A stretch of 64,000 bases of DNA, taken from the NCBI GenBank assembly GCA_964449455.1, contig CAYUYV010000004.1:1-64000 (forward strand), in the 5' to 3' direction. The number at the start of each line of letters is the position of its first letter. The first letter of the stretch is position 1. The stretch is from CAYUYV01 sp964449455. GTDB lineage: Bacteria; Pseudomonadota; Alphaproteobacteria; JAJFIK01. Positions 43,937 to 53,704 of this stretch are shown here, in pieces. Below the pieces are notes generated by a model. The model did not search any database, was not told where the DNA came from, and was given only the letters and a program-made list of their open reading frames with translations. A program made the position numbers and the translations under genes.

Positions 43937-43986
43937 CAGTGATCAGACCCCAACGCTCACAGCCTGCCTATGGGGTCTGACCACTG
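43937..43986 (+). promoter_or_regulatory. Long inverted repeat between btaA and btaB
   Basis: Arms 43937-43952 (CAGTGATCAGACCCCA) and 43971-43986 (TGGGGTCTGACCACTG) pair at 15 of 16 positions around an 18-base loop; GAATT-type bases beyond the arms extend the match. It has no clean T run directly after, so it may be a processing or attenuation structure rather than a simple terminator. Confidence 0.6.
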
Positions 43987-44087
43987 CAGAATTCTTTGTT
44001 GTGGAACAGCTTCTCAAGCCGGATGTCCCTTGATCGTGGTGCCATCCGTTTCGGCTGAGCCACCGATATCCAGCTTCAAGACGGGGG

Positions 44088-44783
44088 ATGATGATGGGCG
44101 CGGTACCCGGGGATCACGGCGCGGCCATGGACCGGATGTACCGGATCCAGCGCCATTTCTACGACCTGACCCGCAAATACTATCTTCTGGGGCGTGATCG
44201 TCTTATTGCGGAGCTTCTGCCCCCTGACCGTGGCACGGTCCTGGAGCTGGGCTGCGGCACGGGACGCAATCTTGTGGCGATCGGGCGAGCCTATCCGGCC
44301 GCCCGGCTCTATGGGGTCGATATCTCAGCCGAGATGCTCAAATCCGCCTCCGCCGCGCTGGCCAAGGCGTCGATGGACAGCCGGTCCCATGTTGCTGTGG
44401 GCGATGCGACCATGGTCGACCCGGCTGCGGCCTTTTCGGTTGATGTGCCCGAGCAGGGTTTTGACCGGGTGGTCTTTTCCTATGCCCTGTCCATGATCCC
44501 GGACTGGGAAAAGGCCGTGGCCCATGGACTTTCGCTCACCCGGCCGGGGGGGCGACTTGCCATTGTGGATTTCGGACCCTGCGACCGGCTGCCCAGCCTC
44601 TTCAAGGCCGGCCTTTATGGGTGGCTGGACCGCTTCCATGTCACGCCCAGGGGCACCCTTCCGGAGACGGCCCGGCAGGCGGCGATGGCCGAAGGCGCCT
44701 TTGCGGGCGTGCGCCATCTTTACCGTGGCTATGCCAGCCTTGTGACCATCGACAAGCCGCTCGCTGCTTCTGGCCCAGGCTGA
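44088..44783 (+). CDS. btaB: Betaine lipid N-methyltransferase (BtaB)
   Basis: 231 residues, class I SAM methyltransferase. MYRIQRHFYDLTRKYYLLGR is the typical BtaB opening, followed by VLELGCGTGRNLVAIG (SAM motif I), LYGVDISAEMLKSA and FSYALSMIPDWEKAV. It adds three methyl groups to diacylglyceryl homoserine, producing DGTS. Start may be ATG 44088, 44091 or 44127; the last best matches the conserved region. It follows btaA on the same strand and converges on the DUF1302 gene with 15 bp between stops. Confidence 0.88.
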   Translation: MMMGAVPGDHGAAMDRMYRIQRHFYDLTRKYYLLGRDRLIAELLPPDRGTVLELGCGTGRNLVAIGRAYPAARLYGVDISAEMLKSASAALAKASMDSRSHVAVGDATMVDPAAAFSVDVPEQGFDRVVFSYALSMIPDWEKAVAHGLSLTRPGGRLAIVDFGPCDRLPSLFKAGLYGWLDRFHVTPRGTLPETARQAAMAEGAFAGVRHLYRGYASLVTIDKPLAASGPG

Positions 44784-44798
44784 GGGGGTTGCGTCCCG

Positions 44799-46214
44799 TC
44801 AGAACCCGACCCTGAAACCGAGGGTGACACGGTCCTGTTCCTTGAACTGACCGAACACACCGTCACGGGTGCCAAAGAATTTCTCGACGCCTGCATTGAG
44901 CGTCAGCGTATCGCTGAGTTCATATTTGAACAGGAGCCGGGCCAGGCCGTCGCCCTCATTGGTATTCATCAGCAGGCGGAGGTCGGCTAAAAGCCGATCA
45001 TTCCGGAACGAGCGGCGCATGGTCACGGTGACATAGTTCTGGGAGCGCGGCGGGACCAGGCCATCAAGGTCCTCGATCACCAGATCCTGGAAGAACTGCA
45101 CACTGAGCAGGCCGTCCAGAAAATCATAATAGTCGATCCCGATCACATAGGAGAGATTATCGGAAAAGGCGACGCCGTTGGGCGAGACCCCAAGGTCCAC
45201 TTGTTCGCCCCGACCCATGGTGTAGCCGATCTCCGTACGGATCACGATATTGCCGAAGGCCTTGCTGGCCGTCGCACCCAGAAGATGGACCCGATTATAG
45301 GTCTGGCTCACGCTGGTCAGCGTCGGTGCCACATCCACCTCGAACAGCGGACGGTCTTCATAGTGGTAAAGATAAAGGAATGTCACGTCCCAACCGTCGA
45401 CGAGACCAAGAAACCGCACACCGGCATCACTGTCGGCGATGGCCCGGTCTGGCCGGTCCGGATCCCGAAAATCGACCGGCCGATCAAGGGGCAGGGGCGG
45501 GGGCCCCAGAAGGGGCGAGGTCAAGGCGAACACGGCCCCCGGATCGGGCAGCTCGTCATAGGTCGTGTCCGGAATCCAGACTGCCTCCACATCCATGCCG
45601 AACAGGCGCGTTTGGAGATTGACCGTCCAGAGCGGGATCCGCGAGACGTCGAATTCATCAAGGATGAAGGCGCGGAAGGACTGGGGATTGACCACATCAA
45701 GCAGTTTGATGCCATCCGCCGTGCCCCACACCACCTGTTGCTTGCCGAGGCGGAAGGAAATCGGGCCGGCTTCCCCCTGCCAATAGGCTTCCCTGAGCTC
45801 CACGGCCGTGCGATCTCCGATGAGGAGGCGCCGGTTATGGGGCGCGCGGGCGAGCTGCTCGGGCCGGCCTGGCTCCAGATTATCGGTCACTTCAAGATCA
45901 AACCGTGCGATGCCGACAAAGCTTCCCAGGGACCCAAGATCGATATCCGCGCGGGGCTCGAAGCGCCATTCAAGACGTTGCCCGATCTGATCTTGGAAGC
46001 CGATGGCAGTCTGGTTCTCCAGCACGGCCGAAAGGTCGATATGGTCGAGGGGGTTCTTGTTTTCCTGGGCTTGGGCCGGTGTGGCGGGACCCGCAAGTCC
46101 AGCCGCCAGAGCAACACAAAGGAGCATCGGGGCCAGGGCAGTCCCATGGCACCAGCGTGGAATGTTCACCGTGCCATCACTGGGCGCCGCATGAACGCAA
46201 GGACCAATACGCAT
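44799..46214 (-). CDS. DUF1302 outer-membrane beta-barrel protein
   Basis: 471 residues. A signal peptide (LLCVALAAGLAGPATPAQAQ) is followed by alternating beta strands. LREAYWQGEAGPISFRLGKQ, QVVWGTADGIKLLDVVNPQS and a terminal aromatic strand (DRVTLGFRVGF) are typical of DUF1302. These proteins usually occur with a DUF1329/LolA-like protein and an RND (MMPL) permease, as here, and may be the outer-membrane part of a hydrophobic-compound export system. The ATG at 46214 has AGGTGG five bases upstream. It is 255 bp downstream of the permease gene. Confidence 0.87.
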   Translation of the reverse strand: MRIGPCVHAAPSDGTVNIPRWCHGTALAPMLLCVALAAGLAGPATPAQAQENKNPLDHIDLSAVLENQTAIGFQDQIGQRLEWRFEPRADIDLGSLGSFVGIARFDLEVTDNLEPGRPEQLARAPHNRRLLIGDRTAVELREAYWQGEAGPISFRLGKQQVVWGTADGIKLLDVVNPQSFRAFILDEFDVSRIPLWTVNLQTRLFGMDVEAVWIPDTTYDELPDPGAVFALTSPLLGPPPLPLDRPVDFRDPDRPDRAIADSDAGVRFLGLVDGWDVTFLYLYHYEDRPLFEVDVAPTLTSVSQTYNRVHLLGATASKAFGNIVIRTEIGYTMGRGEQVDLGVSPNGVAFSDNLSYVIGIDYYDFLDGLLSVQFFQDLVIEDLDGLVPPRSQNYVTVTMRRSFRNDRLLADLRLLMNTNEGDGLARLLFKYELSDTLTLNAGVEKFFGTRDGVFGQFKEQDRVTLGFRVGF

Positions 46215-46469
46215 CGTGACCACCTATTATTCCCTGGAAATCACAGGGCACCTTCCGTGAGCCGATTGTTCGGAGTGTCCGCAAAGAAAGTGACATCCTC
46301 GTCAATCAGTGCAACGGCATGGTCCGTCTGGCGGTCGATCCCGTCACAGGGCTAAAGGGCAGCACAAACGGTGACGGAAAATCCATAATCATCCGTGTTC
46401 CCGAGAGGCTCCGAAAGCGCCGGTGAAAGAGTTCTTCAGCCATTGTCCCCTCCCTGGGAGAGGGCCCCT

Positions 46470-48836
46470 TTATGCCGTTTGCGTTTTGAGGCCCAAAAAT
46501 CCCGGACGCAGGACACTGACCAGGGCCGGCACCATCACAATGGCCGCGATGAAGCTGAACAAGCTCACCGTTGCCATCATGGCGCCCAGGCGGGTCAAGG
46601 GAGGCATTTCCGACAGAAAAAGCACTGAAAAACCAAGAAAAAGTGCCATGAAGTTTATGAAAAGCGCTCGCCCAGCCGTTCTATACAGGCCCCTGATCGC
46701 CTCCTGCATTTCCAGACCTTGAGTTTGCACTAGGAAACGGATGCGGTCGAGCACATGAATGGCAAAATCGACGCCGAGACCGATCGCAATAGCGGCGAAC
46801 ATGGAAGTCGATGGTTCAAGGGGGATCTTAAGGAAGCCCATGATGGCGTAGACGGACAGGACGGAAACCATGACCGGCGCAAGCGTGTATATGCCGCCCA
46901 TGATGGACCGGAACAGCAGGGCCGATACGATAAACACAAGGGTCAAAGACACGGCGATCGACAGGAAATGGTTTAGCGCCAAAGGTTTCATCCAGTGGTA
47001 ATCAACATTCACCCGGCCTGAAAGCGTGACCTTAAGATCAGCATCCGTGAAAATGTCCGCCACATGGCTCGCCACCGCCTCCACGAGGGGCTTGTCCGTG
47101 GCATAGCGGCTGTTAGGCACCATCGCGCGCACAAGGGCTGTCTGATACGCGTAGTCGATCTCCTCCTGAAAGTCCGTGGGCCCACCCATCGCCGCATAGA
47201 GCAGGAAATACTGGGCTATGAGGTCCGGGTCCTCGGGCAGGCGGTAGAAGGCCGGGTCATTATTGTTCAGCGCTTTATGCATTTGCTTCAGGTAATCGAC
47301 GATGGAAATCGTCCCGCCAATGCCGGGCTGGGTCTCCAGATAAACCTGCAATTCTTCAATGCGCTTGAGGCGTTTGGGGTCAAAGAGACCTTCCGCTTCC
47401 GGTGTTTCCACCACGAAATCAAAATAGTTCGTGCCGTGGAACCGGTCGTTGATTTCCCGGTGGGCCTGGAAGATTGGCGCCGACGCGGCGAAATTCTCGA
47501 TGCGTGATCGGTCAATGGGCAGGTTCAAGGCATTCCAGGACCCGGCCACCACAAGCACCAGCGATACAAGCAGCACCAACCGTCCATGGGAAATGGACAG
47601 CACGCCAAGGGCCCCCATGGCGCGCCCGATTGTGTCGCCGCTCTCCCCTTTCGCGTTGGGTTGGAAGGCGGGGCTGGGCCTTGGTTGGAACAGGCAGAGC
47701 GCCGCTGGCAAAAAGGTCAGGGAATAGATGAGGGCCAGCAGGGTCCCAAAACCGGCAAAGGCGCCGAACCAGAACATGGGCGGCATGGTGGACGTGATCG
47801 CAAGGCCGGTGAAACCGCCAATTGTGGTCAGCGATGTCAGCACCACAGGGCGCCACATGACCGCCATGGTGCGCACAACGATCGTACGCTGATCAGCCGT
47901 GGGATCCATGGCCATTTCTTCGTAATAGCGGCTGAGAATGTGAATGCTGTCTGCCACGGCCGCTGCGATCAGAAGGACAGGCAGGGCGGCTGTAATGATG
48001 TAGTAGGGAATGCCCCCATGGCCCATGATCCCCATGGCTCCGCCGACCGTCGCGGCCACGATGACGATCGGTGTAAAGAAGGACAGCCAGCTCCGAAAGC
48101 ACAGAACCATCATGACGATGATGATGACGAAGATGGTGGGCTGGATCTTGCGCGCATCCTTGTTGATATAAATGCTCAAGAAACCACCGACGGCCCCTTC
48201 ACCCGCAATCAGGATGCGGGCCGATCCCGTGTCCGCCTCATTGATCAGGGCCTCAACCGTCTCATAGGTCTGGCCGGCGATCTGCTGGTCAATCAACTCC
48301 GCCGTAATGAGGGTTGCGCTGCCATTTTCGGCGACCAGAGTCCCGAGATAGAGGGGGTTGGCCTCAACGACCGGGCGCACCGCGAGGGCGGCCTCTGTCG
48401 TTTTGGGCATGGGATCGAGAAATGGCGAGACCGAGAGGCCTTCATCGGTGCCTTCGATGCTCTTTTCCGTGGCAAGACTGCGCACCCGCTCCGGATCCAC
48501 ATTGGGGATGCGGCTCACGGCCCGTGTCAGCTCATCGACCAGGGCCAGTGTTTCGGGTGTGTATATTCCGCCCTCATCATCGCGGACCACGGCAATCACA
48601 ATGGGATCGCGCAGGCCGAAGATCTCCTCCACGTGATCCCGGTACAGAATGGCGGGGTGGCCCTCGGGCATGAAGGCGTCAACGGTCGTATCCCGCATGA
48701 TCAGGGGAACACCGCTGGCCATAACAATGATGGAGATCAGGCTCAAAATGGTAACGAGGCGCGGCATCGCCGTGATGCCCCTGAAAAACGCTGTTGCCCT
48801 TGGCGTCAGGGCGTCTTCAATTTGCGACAGCTCCAT
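46470..48836 (-). CDS. MMPL/RND-family transporter
   Basis: 788 residues with about 12 membrane segments in two halves, each preceded by a periplasmic domain: first half MPRLVTILSLISIIVMASGV, YYIITAALPVLLIAAAVADS and IHILSRYYEEMAMD; second half starting near HGRLVLLVSLVLVVAGSWNA, and later AIAIGLGVDFAIHVLDRIRF. The GxxxDxxIH motif in both halves is typical of RND pumps of the MMPL type. It probably exports lipids or other hydrophobic molecules with the LolA-like and DUF1302 neighbours. It starts 176 bp after the LolA-like gene ends. Confidence 0.92.
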   Translation of the reverse strand: MELSQIEDALTPRATAFFRGITAMPRLVTILSLISIIVMASGVPLIMRDTTVDAFMPEGHPAILYRDHVEEIFGLRDPIVIAVVRDDEGGIYTPETLALVDELTRAVSRIPNVDPERVRSLATEKSIEGTDEGLSVSPFLDPMPKTTEAALAVRPVVEANPLYLGTLVAENGSATLITAELIDQQIAGQTYETVEALINEADTGSARILIAGEGAVGGFLSIYINKDARKIQPTIFVIIIVMMVLCFRSWLSFFTPIVIVAATVGGAMGIMGHGGIPYYIITAALPVLLIAAAVADSIHILSRYYEEMAMDPTADQRTIVVRTMAVMWRPVVLTSLTTIGGFTGLAITSTMPPMFWFGAFAGFGTLLALIYSLTFLPAALCLFQPRPSPAFQPNAKGESGDTIGRAMGALGVLSISHGRLVLLVSLVLVVAGSWNALNLPIDRSRIENFAASAPIFQAHREINDRFHGTNYFDFVVETPEAEGLFDPKRLKRIEELQVYLETQPGIGGTISIVDYLKQMHKALNNNDPAFYRLPEDPDLIAQYFLLYAAMGGPTDFQEEIDYAYQTALVRAMVPNSRYATDKPLVEAVASHVADIFTDADLKVTLSGRVNVDYHWMKPLALNHFLSIAVSLTLVFIVSALLFRSIMGGIYTLAPVMVSVLSVYAIMGFLKIPLEPSTSMFAAIAIGLGVDFAIHVLDRIRFLVQTQGLEMQEAIRGLYRTAGRALFINFMALFLGFSVLFLSEMPPLTRLGAMMATVSLFSFIAAIVMVPALVSVLRPGFLGLKTQTA

Positions 48837-49012
48837 CGGATCTGGCTCCCCCTTAGTCAGGCCCGCCCGACACTCTAATCAAGTCGGGTGCCGATCAATC
48901 GGCCTGGTCCATTTGTTTGTTTTCGGCATAAACCCAAACGAGCCGTGTCAAGACAACTTACCATCCCTTCACGGCCGAACCACTTGGGATGCACCAAGAA
49001 GCATGTCCCGGG

Positions 49013-49828
49013 TCACAACATACGTCGCAGCGCCGATGGGCTCAGCTCGCGGTCCTCGATCTCGACATCGTAGACCACGTCGCTGTAAATGAGTTCCGTC
49101 CGGTGCCCGGTCTTGTGATTGACGGCGACGACGCGCATGGCGGTCCAGATGCCTTGGATTTCTGTTTGATCCTCAAGGGTTATGGTTTTGAGTTTGTTAT
49201 CGTTTGTGTCCCAGTAATCGGCTTTTACGGGCATCCAATTGGCCGGGTTGATCCGTGCCAGGATGCGGCTGTACCCGAGTTCATCCGCGATCTTCTCCGT
49301 TTTCGGCACCGCTTCGAGCAAGATGGTTTCGATGCCTTCAAAGGTTTCCATGCCGCGGCGCGCGAAAGTGTAGTCCTCCAGCGGAAATTTCGTTGAGTCT
49401 TGAATGTCCTGATAAGTCAGGTCCGTGCCGAGAAAATAATCACCCCGATCAGCCGCGGAGATCCGCCGGACCCGGCGCATGGCCGGCAGATAAAGCCAGC
49501 GGTCATCGGTCCGGTCCGGCGCCAAATAGTCATAGTTCAAGAAGGCAGTGCCCTTCACATTGGTGGGGGCTTGGAAAAAGATTGCCGTGCGGCGGGCTTC
49601 GTCGTCCCTCAGGCGCAGAACCCGCGTATCCCGCGTGCGCACCGAGCCCGACCGGTTGATCAAACGCATGACCATTTTCTGGCGTGTGGTGGTGCCTTCA
49701 TTCCGCTCATAGACCGTGCGCGCGATGGTATCGGCGTCGAGCCCGTCATCTGTTTGGGCTTCAACGTCAAAGCTTGCAAAAAAAGCCATGAAGGCAAGCA
49801 ATCCCGCGGCGAAAGCTGACCGTTTCAT
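49013..49828 (-). CDS. Outer-membrane lipoprotein-sorting (LolA-like) protein
   Basis: 271 residues with a signal peptide (AFAAGLLAFMAFFASFDVEA). DADTIARTVYERNEGTTTRQ, MVMRLINRSGSVRTRDTRVL, FLNYDYLAPDRTDDRWLYLP and RRISAADRGDYFLGTDLTYQ match the LolA-like family often listed as outer membrane lipoprotein-sorting protein. It likely carries a hydrophobic ligand across the periplasm. It is first in the order LolA-like, MMPL permease, DUF1302 barrel, suggesting a single export route. Confidence 0.88.
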   Translation of the reverse strand: MKRSAFAAGLLAFMAFFASFDVEAQTDDGLDADTIARTVYERNEGTTTRQKMVMRLINRSGSVRTRDTRVLRLRDDEARRTAIFFQAPTNVKGTAFLNYDYLAPDRTDDRWLYLPAMRRVRRISAADRGDYFLGTDLTYQDIQDSTKFPLEDYTFARRGMETFEGIETILLEAVPKTEKIADELGYSRILARINPANWMPVKADYWDTNDNKLKTITLEDQTEIQGIWTAMRVVAVNHKTGHRTELIYSDVVYDVEIEDRELSPSALRRML

Positions 49829-49972
49829 CCGTTGACCCCTCCGAGTGTCAGTGATCTTTGAGAGCGTTTTGCTTCAGCGTGCTGATGAACATTGGCCAGG
49901 CGGCGACGGTTTGGATGGACTTTGAAACGGTCGGCCCGGCCTTGCGTTCTCCCCGTGTTCCGAAAGAGTGGC

Positions 49973-50017
49973 GCCCCGACCCGCGACCGCCCGACCCGCG
50001 ACGGCCCCACCCGCGAC
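49973..50017. repeat. 15-bp tandem repeat (x3)
   Basis: GCCCCGACCCGCGAC, CGCCCGACCCGCGAC and GGCCCCACCCGCGAC, upstream of the LolA-like gene start. Confidence 0.93.
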
Positions 50018-50252
50018 GATCACGGTTCGGCTGCCTCCGTGGGCCCTTGTTTTCATGGAAAGAAAGCCGAGGGCGCTGATGGGTGATGTGCCCTTGGTCA
50101 CAGACAGACCGGCCCGGTCCGCATGTGGCATCAGCATCGTCACAAAGCCGGGACATTAGGACGCAGCCCAGCTTGTCACTGCCTGTCCGGTCAATTTGAT
50201 GCAAAACCTTCCAGCCCGGTTTTGCTTCGTCCATTCCCAGCGGGCGAATGGT

Positions 50253-50352
50253 NNNNNNNNNNNNNNNNNNNNNNNNNNNNNNNNNNNNNNNNNNNNNNNN
50301 NNNNNNNNNNNNNNNNNNNNNNNNNNNNNNNNNNNNNNNNNNNNNNNNNNNN
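50253..50352. other. Assembly gap (100 N)
   Basis: Both flanks carry CCCAGCGGGCGAATGGT (50236-50252 and 50353-50369), suggesting an unmerged 17-bp contig overlap. Confidence 0.97.
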
Positions 50353-50434
50353 CCCAGCGGGCGAATGGTAATCAAAGTATTTGCAATGGCTCGCGCGGCT
50401 GTGCCCTTGCCAGCCCGGACCAGCCCACGCCCCC

Positions 50435-50470
50435 GCCCATGCCGATGCCCATGCCCATGCTGATGCCCAG
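50435..50470. repeat. 6-bp degenerate tandem repeat (x6)
   Basis: Units GCCCAT, GCCGAT, GCCCAT, GCCCAT, GCTGAT and GCCCAG. Confidence 0.85.
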
Positions 50471-50675
50471 TCGTCTGCATCCATCCACCTTTGGCGCCAC
50501 CTATAGGACACGTCGCGGCGCACACTAGCGTCCTTTGGGGGCTGCGACCAAGGGGGATGTCCTTAAGTTACGGAAGGCCATGGTGGTCAATCCGCCAACG
50601 CATTGCCTGGTGCAGAGGCTGCACCGGTCAAAGGGGGACTTGGCCTCGATTTGCGCTCCCGCAAAAAGGGGGGCT

Positions 50676-52085
50676 TCAGGGCCCTGATGCATCCTGCCGT
50701 GGTCCTGCGGCTGAAATGGCCTCGACAATCTCCTGGTGGCGCTTGGCGTTCAGGGGATAGAAGGCGATGAGGACCATGGTGGCGATGATGCCGCCGGCCG
50801 GGATGAGCGTCATGATGGTGATGAGGCCATTGAGCGTGGCTTCAGACGGGTCCGTGTTGGCCACATAGCCCACCGCCTCCAGCAGCAGGCCGAGGACAAA
50901 TGCGCCGAGTGCCAGGGCCGCTTTCTGGGAAAAACTGACAAAGCCGAAAATCAGGGACTCGCTGCGGATGCCCGTCTTCCATTGTCCGTATTCCACTGTA
51001 TCGGGCAGCATGGACCAGAAGGTGAGGGGGAAGCAGGCAAGGCCCAGAGCCGTCACGACAGTGATAATCAGTGTGGCTTCCACAGTCTGAGGCGGATTCA
51101 CATAAAAGGCGATGAGGGCCGTGGCGGCGATGACGCTGCCCATGAGCCAGACAATCCGTTTGCTGGTGAAATGGGTCACGACCGCCCAGACCGGGATCAT
51201 CACCACACCCATGGCCGTCAATGCCGTCAGGGCATAACGGGCGGCCCCCTCATTGCCCAGATTATATTTGAAGAAATAGAGCAGAACCTTGGTGAACATG
51301 GTAACGCTGCTTGAAATCAGCAGGATGCTGGCGAAAACCAGCAGAAAGGGTGTGTTCTTGAGGAGGGCGCCGAGGAATGCGGCCACGCCGGAGGCCGGCG
51401 GTGGGCCCTGATCGGCCGGGGGTTCTTGCGTGGCTGCAAAACAGATCAGGATAATGACGGTTGCGAACCCGGCCGTTAGGGCGGCTGTGCCCGCAAAGCC
51501 CACGGCCTGATTGTCGCCGCCCAGGCTTGACACCAGCGGGAAAGTGAAAAACGCCACTGTCATGGCCCCGAGCGTGCCCGCCACGGTCCGGGCCGCCGCC
51601 ATGCGGTTGCGCTCCATGCTATCCTCGGTCATCCGTGCCGTGAGCGAACTGTAGGGAATATTGGCGATGGTGTAGAGCGTGCGGAACAGAAGATGGGTGG
51701 TGAGGGCATAGGCGACGAGCCAGAAGGCCCCCAGATCGGGCTTGTAGAAGATGAGCGCGTAGGAGAGCGCAAGCGGCACGGCCCCGAAAAGGAGATAAGG
51801 GCGATACCGCCCCCAGCGCGAGCGGGTCCGCTCCGCCAGCACCCCCATCACAGGATCCGTGAGACCGTCCCACAGGGAGGCCAGCGCATAGATGAGGCCA
51901 GCGGTGGAGGGGGCCAGCTCCAGGACATCCGTGTAATAGAACAGAAGATAAAGGGAAACGCCCTGCCAATAGAGATTGAACCCGTAATCCCCGATGCCGA
52001 AACCCAGCAGGCGGCCAGTGGAGAGGCGTCCTGTGGATGGCGGACTGGCCGGCACGGATGAAACGCAGACGGGTGCACTGGCCAT
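50676..52085 (-). CDS. GPH-family sugar:cation symporter (MFS)
   Basis: 469 residues with 12 membrane segments. GFGIGDYGFNLYWQGVSLYL, LASLWDGLTDPVMGVLAERT, RSRWGRYRPYLLFGAVPLAL and TIANIPYSSLTARMTEDSME are typical of the glycoside-pentoside-hexuronide symporters (MelB, UidB, XynB types). It imports a glycoside or oligosaccharide with Na+ or H+. The ATG at 52085 has GAGGAAGGAA upstream; the frame reaches 52256 through a repeat array. It is divergent from the sulfatase and GH3 genes, so it likely imports their substrate or products. Confidence 0.93.
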   Translation of the reverse strand: MASAPVCVSSVPASPPSTGRLSTGRLLGFGIGDYGFNLYWQGVSLYLLFYYTDVLELAPSTAGLIYALASLWDGLTDPVMGVLAERTRSRWGRYRPYLLFGAVPLALSYALIFYKPDLGAFWLVAYALTTHLLFRTLYTIANIPYSSLTARMTEDSMERNRMAAARTVAGTLGAMTVAFFTFPLVSSLGGDNQAVGFAGTAALTAGFATVIILICFAATQEPPADQGPPPASGVAAFLGALLKNTPFLLVFASILLISSSVTMFTKVLLYFFKYNLGNEGAARYALTALTAMGVVMIPVWAVVTHFTSKRIVWLMGSVIAATALIAFYVNPPQTVEATLIITVVTALGLACFPLTFWSMLPDTVEYGQWKTGIRSESLIFGFVSFSQKAALALGAFVLGLLLEAVGYVANTDPSEATLNGLITIMTLIPAGGIIATMVLIAFYPLNAKRHQEIVEAISAAGPRQDASGP

Positions 52086-52219
52086 GCCGTGTTCCTTCCT
52101 CGGGCCGAATGGCGCTGGGTCGCTCGACGCCTGGCGGGCCCTGTGATACCGTTGGTTTATCCGTGTGGATAATGAAATTACGCAAGCCGAGCCGCCGCTT
52201 CCACCCTTTTTTGAGGCGT

Positions 52220-52264
52220 CGGACATCCGGACCGCGGACATCCGGACCGCGGACATCCAGACCG
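52220..52264. repeat. 15-bp tandem repeat (x3) in a divergent promoter region
   Basis: CGGACATCCGGACCG twice and once with a single change, ending 15 bp before the sulfatase start codon and 135 bp upstream of the symporter start. Confidence 0.95.
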
Positions 52265-52279
52265 CGCTGGGGAGCGACC

Positions 52280-53698
52280 ATGGAGCAGGATTGGACGAAA
52301 GCCAAGCAACCCGTCGCTCGGGACAGAGCCCGGTGTCATGGGCTGTTCCGCATCATGATGACCGGTTTCCTCTGCTATAGCTGGATCCTTTGCAGCATTG
52401 TAATATTCAAGCCCCAAACGGCGTTGGCTGAGAATACGCCGGCGCGTCCCAATATCATCCTGATCCTGACCGATGATATGGGCTATGGCGATATCGGGGC
52501 GTTCGGGGCCCGGTCGATCCGCACGCCCCATCTTGATGCCCTTGCCCATAATGGTGCCGTTCTGACGGAGTTTTACGCCAGCGCCAATGTCTGTACCCCG
52601 TCCCGCGCCGGTCTGTTGACGGGCCGTTATCCGGTCCGCACCGGCCTGGCCAAGGGTGTAATCTTTCCCCATAGCGATTATGGCCTGCCCGCATCAGAAG
52701 TGACGCTCGCGCAGGTGCTGCGCGAGGCGGGGTATCGCACGGCCATGGTTGGCAAGTGGCATCTGGGCCATGTTGCAGGCGCCTGGCCCACGGACCATGG
52801 CTTTGAGAGCTATTTCGGGCTGCCCTACAGCAACGACATGCAGCCGCTTGCCCTTTATCGTGGGACGGACAAGATTGATGGAGCCGTTGATCAGACGATC
52901 CTCACGCGGCAATACACAAGTGAGGCCCTGGCCTTCATTCAGGCAGCCGATGACCAACCCTTTTTCCTCTATCTCGCCCACACCTTCCCGCATTTGCCGC
53001 TTTTTGCTTCTGAGGACTTCCAGGACCAATCCGAAGCCGGACGATACGGGGACACGGTGGAGGAGCTGGACTGGAGCACGGGCAAGATTGTTTCTGCCCT
53101 GGAGCGTCAGGGCCTTCTCGACAACACTCTGATCATCTTCACGAGCGATAACGGCCCTTGGTTCGAAGGCAGCGCGGGGCCCTTCAGGGATCGCAAGGGC
53201 AGCACTTACGAGGGCGGCTTCCGGGTGCCTTTCATCGCCCATTGGCCCGCCGGGATTCCTGCGGGCGCCCGCTCCCCGGCCATGGCCATGAATATCGATC
53301 TGATGCCGACCCTGGCCGCTCTTGCGGGCGCGCGCGTGCCGGACACGGTGATCCTCGACGGGCGAAACATTCTGCCCCAGATGCGCGGGCGTAAGGACAG
53401 CCCCCATGACGTGCTCTATTTCTTCAGTAACGATACGATTGCCGCCGTGCGCGCGGACAATTGGCGACTGGTGGTGCGCAGTTACTATCTGACCTATGAC
53501 GTGCCTCTGGACCAGTTTGGCTATTCCATGCTGTTCGACCTCGACAGTCCGCATGGGGAATCTTACAGCCTTGCGAACCGGCATCCGGATGTTCTGAAGC
53601 GGATGAATGCCCTGCTGGCCGATGGTCGCGCGCGCCTGGAAGGCTTGCCGCAAAAGGTCACTCCGCCCCGTATTCCGCCCTCCCTTGCAGGAGAATAA
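52280..53698 (+). CDS. Sulfatase (formylglycine-dependent, alkaline-phosphatase fold)
   Basis: 472 residues. A signal-type segment (MMTGFLCYSWILCSIVIFKP) ends near residue 50. Metal ligands lie in LILTDDMGYGD (Asp65, Asp66), the formylglycine precursor Cys105 is in CTPSRAGLLTGR, KWHLG and FTSDNGP follow. It hydrolyses sulfate esters, probably on an oligosaccharide, in the periplasm or outside. It needs a formylglycine-generating enzyme, not seen in this window. The ATG at 52280 has GGGGAG upstream. The GH3 gene follows six bases after the stop, so they form an operon. Confidence 0.93.
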   Translation: MEQDWTKAKQPVARDRARCHGLFRIMMTGFLCYSWILCSIVIFKPQTALAENTPARPNIILILTDDMGYGDIGAFGARSIRTPHLDALAHNGAVLTEFYASANVCTPSRAGLLTGRYPVRTGLAKGVIFPHSDYGLPASEVTLAQVLREAGYRTAMVGKWHLGHVAGAWPTDHGFESYFGLPYSNDMQPLALYRGTDKIDGAVDQTILTRQYTSEALAFIQAADDQPFFLYLAHTFPHLPLFASEDFQDQSEAGRYGDTVEELDWSTGKIVSALERQGLLDNTLIIFTSDNGPWFEGSAGPFRDRKGSTYEGGFRVPFIAHWPAGIPAGARSPAMAMNIDLMPTLAALAGARVPDTVILDGRNILPQMRGRKDSPHDVLYFFSNDTIAAVRADNWRLVVRSYYLTYDVPLDQFGYSMLFDLDSPHGESYSLANRHPDVLKRMNALLADGRARLEGLPQKVTPPRIPPSLAGE

Positions 53699-53704
53699 GC
53701 CGCC

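Larger units (their letters stand above)
49829..50675. other. Long intergenic region with repeats and a gap
   Basis: 847 bp including 100 N. It holds the 15-bp array at 49973 and the 6-bp array at 50435. A minus-strand open frame (50525-49848) spans the gap but has repeat-driven low-complexity content and matches no family I know. I annotate no gene. Confidence 0.55.

Noticed and set aside
49848..50525. Minus-strand open frame across the gap at 50253
   Set aside because: Its content is driven by repeats (His/Gly and Arg/Gly runs), it matches no family, and GC-rich DNA often gives such frames.
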